Virus record (IMG/VR): IMGVR_UViG_3300034190_004734
Span: 1 to 46,672 of that record
Reading direction: 5' to 3' (one strand)
DNA: 46,672 bases
Origin: a virus
A program made the translations under genes and the position numbers. The notes beneath the pieces were generated by a model. The model did not search any database and was not told the DNA's origin. It worked only from the letters and a program-made list of their open reading frames with translations. Shown in pieces: positions 40,305 to 46,672 of the stretch. Position 1 is the stretch's first letter; the number at the start of each line of letters is the position of its first letter.

Positions 40305-42101
40305 ATGCCAAAGAAAAATAAAAAACTCATTAAATATACGGACAGAGAATTCAACGATATTAAAGAAAGCCTAGTAAACTATGCACGCCGGTATTATCCG
40401 GATATTTACAAAGATTTTTCAGAGGCATCCTTTGGCTCTTTAATGCTCGACACTGTAGCGTATGTCGGCGATATGCTTTCATTTTATTTAGATTATCAAG
40501 CAAACGAGTCTTTTCTCGACACAGCAATAGAATACAATAATATTTTAAGATTAGGAGAACAAGTCGGTTATAAACAACAATTGCGTTCTAATTCTTTTGG
40601 GCTTTTGTCAATGTACATTATCGCACCCGCCACAGACGGAGGGTCTGCGCCAGATACAAATTACATGCCTGTGTTAGCAAAAGGCAGCAAGTTCGCCACT
40701 CCAGCCGGCCGCGTTTTCAGCTTGACGGAAGATGTCGATTTTGCCAACCCAGACAATGAAGTTGTCGTAGCTACAACAAACGCTGCTGACGGCAAACCGA
40801 CTTCGTTTGCTGTTAAAACAACTGGGCAAATTATTTCTGGGGAAGTTAAGACTGAGACAGTAAGTGTCGGAGATTTTGCAAGATTTCTAACAATTCCGCT
40901 TTCTGATCCAAATATTAGCGAGATTGTTTCTATTGTGGACTCAGAGGGCCACGAGTATTTTGAAGTTGAGTATCTTTCGCAAGATACAATTTTTCGTTCG
41001 GTGGTAAATAAAGATCCAGAAACAAGAAGGTACGTGCCAGATGTTATGGTTGCCACTTCGGTACCAAGAAGATTCACAGTTTTTAATAGTTTTGGAACAA
41101 CAAACATAAAATTTGGCTACGGCTCAGAAGAAAATTTAAAAACTGACAATACAATCCATCCATCTGAAGTTGTGTTAAAAATGCACGGTCGAGATTATGA
41201 GACAGACGCTACTTTTGATCCATCGAAGCTAGTAGAGACTAGCAAGTTTGGCATTGCGCCAGCAAATACAAATCTTACCATAACATATAGGACTAATTCT
41301 ATAGACAATGTTAATGTTGCAACTAGAGCTTTAAGTGAGATAGTGCAACCTATTTTTATTTTTGGCTCAAATGCTACAAATTCATCAAAGATAAACACTG
41401 TCAGAGATAGCATAGAAGTAATAAATGAAGAACCAATTGTCGGCGACGTGTCAATCCCAACGGTCTCAGAGCTTAAACAAAGAGTCAACGACGTGTTTTC
41501 TTCGCAAAATAGAGCCGTTACAGCAGGCGATTATGAAGCACTGGTCTACAGGATGCCTTCAAAATTTGGCAGTGCCAAAAGAGCAAAAATATATAGAGAC
41601 CAAGATTCATTTAAGAGAAATTTAAACCTCTATGTTTTGTCTGAGGATGCTGACGGCAATTTCATGACCAGCAACCAGGTGCTTAAAAACAATATTAAAA
41701 CCTGGCTTAACCACTACAGGATGATTAACGATACAATAGACATTTTAGATGCTCGAATAATAAACATAAAAATTAATTTCACCGCAGTTGTTAATTATGA
41801 TCAAGATAAGGTCGAAGCACTTTCCGCAGCAATAACAGAAATTGAAAGTATGTTTGAACAAAAGCTTGATATAGGCCAGCCGGTTTATATATCAAAGATT
41901 TATGATGTTTTAAACAATTTGGATGAAATAGTAGACGTAACCGATGTAAAGATTACAAATGAATCAGGAGGTCTCTATTCTGATCAGGCGCTAAATCTAG
42001 ATCAGTATATCTCTGCCGATGGTAGGATATTGTATGCTCCACAAAACACAGTATATGAAATAAAATATCCGAATCTAGATATTAAGGGAACTATCAGATA
42101 A
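40305..42101 (+). CDS. Baseplate wedge protein, T4 gp6-like (baseplate J-type)
   Basis: 598 aa. The N-terminal KYTDREFNDIKESLVNYARRYYPDIYKDF and SFGSLMLDTVAYVGDMLSFYLDYQANESFLDTA are typical of the T4 gp6 / baseplate-J N-terminal helical bundle. The middle is beta-rich. The C-terminal half, LKQRVNDVFSSQNRAVTAGDYEALVYRMPSKFGSAKRAKIYRDQD, is the conserved gp6/J region, ending in the RIINIKINFTAVVNYDQDKVEAL domain. In T4, gp6 makes the iris-like ring that links wedges. It lies between gp25 and the DNRLRE-type gene, with a TAATG junction downstream. Confidence 0.93.
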   Translation: MPKKNKKLIKYTDREFNDIKESLVNYARRYYPDIYKDFSEASFGSLMLDTVAYVGDMLSFYLDYQANESFLDTAIEYNNILRLGEQVGYKQQLRSNSFGLLSMYIIAPATDGGSAPDTNYMPVLAKGSKFATPAGRVFSLTEDVDFANPDNEVVVATTNAADGKPTSFAVKTTGQIISGEVKTETVSVGDFARFLTIPLSDPNISEIVSIVDSEGHEYFEVEYLSQDTIFRSVVNKDPETRRYVPDVMVATSVPRRFTVFNSFGTTNIKFGYGSEENLKTDNTIHPSEVVLKMHGRDYETDATFDPSKLVETSKFGIAPANTNLTITYRTNSIDNVNVATRALSEIVQPIFIFGSNATNSSKINTVRDSIEVINEEPIVGDVSIPTVSELKQRVNDVFSSQNRAVTAGDYEALVYRMPSKFGSAKRAKIYRDQDSFKRNLNLYVLSEDADGNFMTSNQVLKNNIKTWLNHYRMINDTIDILDARIINIKINFTAVVNYDQDKVEALSAAITEIESMFEQKLDIGQPVYISKIYDVLNNLDEIVDVTDVKITNESGGLYSDQALNLDQYISADGRILYAPQNTVYEIKYPNLDIKGTIR

Positions 42102-43651
42102 TGGCGATTAAAAAGTATAAAGCTACAAAAGATAACACTATAACCAACGCGTTCAAGTTAGATCTGAATACACGCGCCACAGGCTCAAACATGGGTGCTT
42201 CTGATATATTGGAGGTATTTTCAATATATGGACAGCAGACCACCAGCTCTACAGAATTATCGAGAGTTTTGTTAGAGTTTCCTATTTCTACGATATCCTC
42301 CGACAGAACAGCTGGCACTATTCCAGCCTCTGGTAACGTAAATTTTTATTTAAAAGTCTATAACGCTAGGCATTCTGAACAATTACCTTCCAATTTTACG
42401 GTCAATGTAATGGCCATTTCACAATCATGGCAAGAAGGAACTGGCCTAGATATGGAGTCTTATAAGGATGAAAACAAAGATTCTATTGAAGGCTCAAACT
42501 GGACCAATCGCTTAAAAACAACTGCCTGGTCAAAACCAGGTGGAGAATTCCATTCGTCGTCGTACGTCAAAGACCAGACAATGCCAAACTACACCTTCAC
42601 CTTTGACGAGGGATATGAGGATATAGAACTAGATGTTACTGCGATGGTAGAAGAATGGATATCTGGCACCCAACCGAATTATGGTCTGGGCGTATTTCTT
42701 ACAGCTAGTCAGGAGGCATATTTTTCAAATTCTTCTGGGCTGGATTCAGGATCAGTTCTTCACAATCCAGATGGGCAAGAGAGAAGCTATTACACAAAAA
42801 GATTTTTTTCAAGAAGTAGCGAGTTCTTCTTTAAAGTACCTGCGATTGAAGCGAGGTGGGACTCTACCACAAAAGATGATAGAGGTTATTTCTTCTTTAG
42901 CAGTTCGATTGCTCCTGCTGCTGATAATTTAAACACGATCTATCTTTATAACTACATTAGGGGCGAGCTAAAAAACATACCCGGAGTTGGAACTGGGACA
43001 CTTTTGGTCAGCATTTATTCAGGCTCTTCAAACGACACGGCCCCAAGTGGATCAAAGCTTAAGCTTTCAAAAGGCGGTGGCGTTGTTGCAGCTGGCGATA
43101 CTAATATTACTGGTGGGTATGTATCGACGGGTATTTATTCATGCTCTTTTGCCTTTACTGGCTCCTCGACCTTAAAAACTATTTACGACGTATGGCACAA
43201 TGGCACTGTGGAGTATGATACAGGCTCTATAAGACCAAAAACTTTTGATTCTTCAAACTGGAATGCTTATGATCAATATGTTAGCAAAGTAACTAATTTA
43301 AAACCAAAGTATGTTAAAAACGAGCAGGCTAGATTTAGGGTCTTCACAAGACCTAAAAACTTCACACCAACAATCTATACGGTGGCTTCGCAAGACATAG
43401 AGAAAGAAATTATTCCAAGTGCGTCATTTGAAATTTTAAGAATGGTAGACGAAAGGACCGTTATAAATAATTCTACGGGAAGCACGACTAACCACACTTA
43501 TTTGTCTTACGATAATTCTGGAAGTTATTTTGATTTAGATATGTCTTTACTAGAACCTGGCTACATGTACGGTATTAAATTAAGCTACTATGTCGCTGGC
43601 CAGTGGAGAGACCAAGAAGAAGTGTTTAAATTTAGAGTTGAAGATAATTAA
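42101..43651 (+). CDS. DNRLRE-type virion protein, likely baseplate or tail
   Basis: 516 aa, coupled by TAATG to the gp6-like gene. The first ~200 residues match the DNRLRE domain style seen in phage and extracellular proteins: KYKATKDNTITNAF, SRVLLEFPISTISSD, VNVMAISQSWQEGTGL and DIELDVTAMVEEWISG. The rest is Ser, Thr and Asn rich and beta-like (SSSIAPAADNLNTIYLYNY, GSGSTTNHTYLSYDN). No enzyme motif is seen. Position after gp6 suggests a wedge-periphery or adhesin part, where T4 has gp7 and gp8. Its surface-type composition makes it a candidate for the glycan cassette's activity (speculative). Confidence 0.75.
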   Translation: MAIKKYKATKDNTITNAFKLDLNTRATGSNMGASDILEVFSIYGQQTTSSTELSRVLLEFPISTISSDRTAGTIPASGNVNFYLKVYNARHSEQLPSNFTVNVMAISQSWQEGTGLDMESYKDENKDSIEGSNWTNRLKTTAWSKPGGEFHSSSYVKDQTMPNYTFTFDEGYEDIELDVTAMVEEWISGTQPNYGLGVFLTASQEAYFSNSSGLDSGSVLHNPDGQERSYYTKRFFSRSSEFFFKVPAIEARWDSTTKDDRGYFFFSSSIAPAADNLNTIYLYNYIRGELKNIPGVGTGTLLVSIYSGSSNDTAPSGSKLKLSKGGGVVAAGDTNITGGYVSTGIYSCSFAFTGSSTLKTIYDVWHNGTVEYDTGSIRPKTFDSSNWNAYDQYVSKVTNLKPKYVKNEQARFRVFTRPKNFTPTIYTVASQDIEKEIIPSASFEILRMVDERTVINNSTGSTTNHTYLSYDNSGSYFDLDMSLLEPGYMYGIKLSYYVAGQWRDQEEVFKFRVEDN

Positions 43652-43676
43652 TTATGGGATAAAGTTGGACTAGCAC

Positions 43677-46672
43677 ATGAGCATTAAAGATCTATTTGAC
43701 AAAGGACAGTCTTTAAAATTTCTTAAGAATAAGAGCAAGAATGACCTGGCTAAATCAGTAGAATCCTATCGTTACGTTGATGTTTACAATCAAAGAAAGG
43801 ACTCTTTCCGTCCAGATGTGGATTTTGCTACTGCGTCGAACTTTGCGCGATTTGGCCTAGCAGAAGAATACTACGATGCCGCAATAAAAAGGATCTATGA
43901 AACATATCCTTATGATGGTTCGCAAACAGAAAAAATAGAATGGGAGAATCAAAGCACCTACTTAGATCTTTTTGTTTTTGAAAATGAATACCCAAGAACA
44001 AATGGGTACGTTGTCATGGGCACTGTGTCGTCGTTTGACGGTTCAAAAGACGCAAATAACAATGTTTATATTTCGACCAGCCCAGAGTATATATTTCTAA
44101 AAGGCGGCCCAAATGCAGATCCAGATGGTGATTACAAGAGTGATCACGTGGCCGGCCCTTCTGGCAAAGGCGTGTCAAAAGCCAACATATACGACACTTC
44201 ATATCAAAGAACTAATAATCTAGAGCTAGATCTGGCCAAGGGCGTCACTGTCGAGTTCTGGTTAAAAAAAGACGGCTGGGCCTCTACCAGCGAGGCACAT
44301 CATGAATATGTTTTTCATTCATGGAATTCTGGATCTTCACCAAGTTCCGGTTCGTTGAGAGCATACGTATACGGTGAAACTGCCGATTCAAAAGGAATCA
44401 TGCACCTTGCTATCGTATCTGGGTCGACAGAGTTAAGTTTTGACCATGATACTGGAATTAGCGACATCGCTGATAGCAAGTGGCATCACTATGCGCTCAC
44501 AGCAAAAACAAAAGGAGCGGACACTCTTTCTAATTTATATGTTGATGGTGTGCACAAGTCTGGGAAGCTAATAGCTAGTTCTACGTTAAATGCTGTGACA
44601 GGCACGATGATCGCCGCTATCGGAGGCCTTGTTGGCCCCCTCTCCGGATCCTCTACAATAGGAAAAGGCTGGGGTAATATCGTTTCGTCGTCCTTTGACG
44701 AATTTAGATATTGGAAAACAGAGCGCGATTCGGAACAAATAGGACGATTTTATATTGATCATGTCGGCGGCGGCACCAACACTGATAACGATAAGCATGA
44801 TGACATTGATAACAAAGTCTCTTTAGGTGTTTACTATAAGTTTAATGAAGGGATAACTGGCAGAACATCAACAGACGCCACTATTTTAGATTACTCTGGT
44901 AGAATTAGTAACGGTACATTTGTAAATTATAGTGCCTCCTCTAGAAATACCGGCTCCGCCATAGTGTCTTCCTCCGCCGCAACAAAAGAGTTTTTAGATC
45001 CAATCATTTACAGCCACCACCCAAGCGTCGAGGCGCTCATATCAGACAAGAAAACTTCCGGATCAATGCACGATCATGAGAATGCTTCTTCTTTGTATAA
45101 ATCAATGCCTGCGTGGATAGCAGAACAAGACGAAGAGCAGTCAAAAAATTTAAAATATTTAACTCAAATTATGGCCAGTTTTTTTGATGACCTGTATCTT
45201 CAAATAGAAAAGTTACCCAGACTAAAAGATATCAATTACCCTGATGATAACAATTATGAAAAACCACTACCTTTTGCAGAAAGGCTTTTAAGTTCTAGAG
45301 GATATGACGCCCCGGAGCTTTTTGCTGATGTGGCAGAGTTAGGAAAATATTTAGATAGAGATGAAAAGAAATTATTTGAGAAAAAATTATATGAAGTAAA
45401 GAACATTATTTATCAAAACATTTATAATAATCTTTCTTATATACAAAAATCGAAAGGTACGTTTAAGTCTTTAAGAAACTTTTTGAGATGTTTTGGAGTT
45501 GACGAAGAGCTAATAAAATTAAACGTTTATTCTAACAACGACACATACAAACTAAAAGACAATACGACTAACACTAGTGTAAAAAAATCATATATTGATT
45601 TTGATGATATCGAGACTAGACTTTCTTCCAGCGGTGGTATTGCTGGTTCTTATAGCGCAACAGCTTACCAATATTACGATTCCACAGACTCTAATTCTTT
45701 GTCTTATATCCCCGGTGCTACGGAGTCTTTGCTAACTGGCGCTATGATGACAGTCGAAACTGAAGTAATTTTTCCTAGAAGGCACATGCCAGAGGACAAA
45801 AACTACAAAAACTTTCCGTCTGTTACGTCATCTATATTTGGTCTTCACGCAGTAACAGCTTCCAACACTGATTTGACATTTGCGTCTTCGAACACCATAG
45901 ATTTTAATGTTCATGTAGCAAAAACTGATGATGATTTAAGGAACGTAAAATTCATATTGTCTGGCTCAAATGTTTTTACCCCAATAGAAACAACAGGTAG
46001 TTACGCAGGAGTATACGACAATGAAAAGTGGAATTTAGCTTTCCGTTTGCGTCCAACAAAAGCACCAACAAATACAGCGCCAGCTTTAAACACCAGCACC
46101 GGATTTTTATTGCCTACAGCATCAGCGTACACTTATGAGCTATATGGTGTAAATTACGTTTCTAATATATTGCAAAACGAATTTACTATTTCTGGCACAA
46201 TGAGTTTAGCAAATGCATTGACTTTTTTCAAAGAACCAAAAAGAGTATTTCTGGGCGCAGAAAGAACTAACTTTACAGGTTCTGTGCGCAAATATTCAGA
46301 TGTCAAGGTGTCCTCGACCCGTGTTTGGTTAGATTATCTAACAAATGAAACAATACAAGCTCACGCCCGCGACGCCTCTTCCTATGGTGCATTTCAGCCG
46401 TACAGAAACAGCAATGATTCGTTAAACAGTAATTTTGTCCCGCAGATCTCAACTTTAATTCTAAACTGGACTATGGATAATTTGACAGGCTCTAACGCTT
46501 CCGGCCAGTTCTTAATAGAGGACTTTGCATCCGGCTCAACAGACCAGAAATTAAAGTTTGGTGATTATTGGGCTTCTCCGATATCAAAATATAACTATTC
46601 TGGCCGCGGCGACAAATTTTCTACTGACGCAAATTTGCTAAATCAAGCTATAGATATTGAATTTGTACAATC
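43677..46672 (+). CDS. LamG-containing baseplate/tail protein, truncated by window end
   Basis: The frame is open from ATG 43677 to the window end, at least 998 codons. Residues ~185-360 form a concanavalin/LamG-like jelly roll (VTVEFWLKKDG, SKWHHYALTAK, NLYVDGVHK and FDEFRYWKTERD), a fold that often binds glycans. Residues ~475-625 are helical with AWIAEQDEEQSKNLKYL and IQKSKGTFKSLRNFLRCFGVDE, which recall phage tail protein I and large wedge proteins such as T4 gp7. More Ser/Thr-rich beta sequence follows. The gene starts 25 bases after the DNRLRE-type gene. A mixed baseplate wedge and receptor-binding role is plausible; the missing C-terminus could change that. Confidence 0.8.
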   Translation, partial: MSIKDLFDKGQSLKFLKNKSKNDLAKSVESYRYVDVYNQRKDSFRPDVDFATASNFARFGLAEEYYDAAIKRIYETYPYDGSQTEKIEWENQSTYLDLFVFENEYPRTNGYVVMGTVSSFDGSKDANNNVYISTSPEYIFLKGGPNADPDGDYKSDHVAGPSGKGVSKANIYDTSYQRTNNLELDLAKGVTVEFWLKKDGWASTSEAHHEYVFHSWNSGSSPSSGSLRAYVYGETADSKGIMHLAIVSGSTELSFDHDTGISDIADSKWHHYALTAKTKGADTLSNLYVDGVHKSGKLIASSTLNAVTGTMIAAIGGLVGPLSGSSTIGKGWGNIVSSSFDEFRYWKTERDSEQIGRFYIDHVGGGTNTDNDKHDDIDNKVSLGVYYKFNEGITGRTSTDATILDYSGRISNGTFVNYSASSRNTGSAIVSSSAATKEFLDPIIYSHHPSVEALISDKKTSGSMHDHENASSLYKSMPAWIAEQDEEQSKNLKYLTQIMASFFDDLYLQIEKLPRLKDINYPDDNNYEKPLPFAERLLSSRGYDAPELFADVAELGKYLDRDEKKLFEKKLYEVKNIIYQNIYNNLSYIQKSKGTFKSLRNFLRCFGVDEELIKLNVYSNNDTYKLKDNTTNTSVKKSYIDFDDIETRLSSSGGIAGSYSATAYQYYDSTDSNSLSYIPGATESLLTGAMMTVETEVIFPRRHMPEDKNYKNFPSVTSSIFGLHAVTASNTDLTFASSNTIDFNVHVAKTDDDLRNVKFILSGSNVFTPIETTGSYAGVYDNEKWNLAFRLRPTKAPTNTAPALNTSTGFLLPTASAYTYELYGVNYVSNILQNEFTISGTMSLANALTFFKEPKRVFLGAERTNFTGSVRKYSDVKVSSTRVWLDYLTNETIQAHARDASSYGAFQPYRNSNDSLNSNFVPQISTLILNWTMDNLTGSNASGQFLIEDFASGSTDQKLKFGDYWASPISKYNYSGRGDKFSTDANLLNQAIDIEFVQ

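Noticed and set aside
1-46672. tRNA genes, CRISPR arrays, transposases, homing endonucleases, reverse transcriptase or integrase
   Set aside because: No gap is long enough for a tRNA or array, no repeat-spacer pattern was seen, and no protein shows such motifs.

Overview
This window is a stretch of an AT-rich, tailed double-stranded DNA phage genome with a contractile (T4-like, myovirus) tail plan, probably from an aquatic environment. The phage call rests on a T4 gp55-type late sigma factor, a gp5-like OB-fold hub with a fused peptidoglycan peptidase, a spike-like protein, a gp25-like and a gp6-like baseplate wedge protein in order, and very large virion-type proteins. Every gene but one is on the + strand. 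Genes are packed with 1-38 base overlaps (TAATG, ATGA and TGATG junctions) or gaps of a few bases, and no gap exceeds about 45 bases. Good Shine-Dalgarno sequences (GGAGG, AGGAG) precede several starts, which fits a host that uses SD-led initiation. The host cannot be named from sequence alone.

Layout. (1) 1-5078, nucleotide and accessory metabolism: the C-terminal part of a PurA/PurZ-type adenylosuccinate synthetase, a SpoU/TrmH RNA methyltransferase, a minus-strand secreted trypsin-like lipoprotein, a PIN-PhoH ATPase, a small Hc1-type histone-like protein, a HExxH metallopeptidase and a PD-(D/E)XK nuclease with four candidate Fe-S cysteines. (2) 5081-23335, an 18-kb glycan cassette of 17 genes. 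It holds four glycosyltransferases in a row (one a double-domain protein), a sugar methyltransferase, a UDP-sugar 6-dehydrogenase-like enzyme, a GT11 fucosyltransferase-like enzyme, a HAD phosphatase, a sugar nucleotidyltransferase, a possible transferase, a mini GDPD-like protein, a GT42 sialyltransferase-like protein, a B12-type radical SAM enzyme, a NeuA-like cytidylyltransferase, GDP-mannose 4,6-dehydratase, a NeuB fused to a second TIM barrel, GDP-mannose 3,5-epimerase and a GalE-like epimerase. (3) 23328-25103, small genes and the gp55-like late sigma factor. (4) 25112 to the end, tail and baseplate genes, including a 3204-residue protein, gp25, gp6, a DNRLRE-type protein and an incomplete LamG-containing protein.

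How it fits together (inference). The cassette can supply or modify GDP-linked deoxy- or L-sugars, a uronic acid and a CMP-nonulosonic acid, and it has transferases to place them. It has no Wzx/Wzy-like or other polytopic membrane protein. That argues for cytoplasmic glycosylation, for example of virion proteins or a host lipid precursor, more than for an exported capsule. Some precursor enzymes (GDP-mannose pyrophosphorylase, GDP-fucose synthase, NeuC-type epimerase) are absent here and must come from the host or from elsewhere in the phage. The late sigma gene sits between the cassette and the virion genes, and the hub carries its own cell-wall peptidase for entry.
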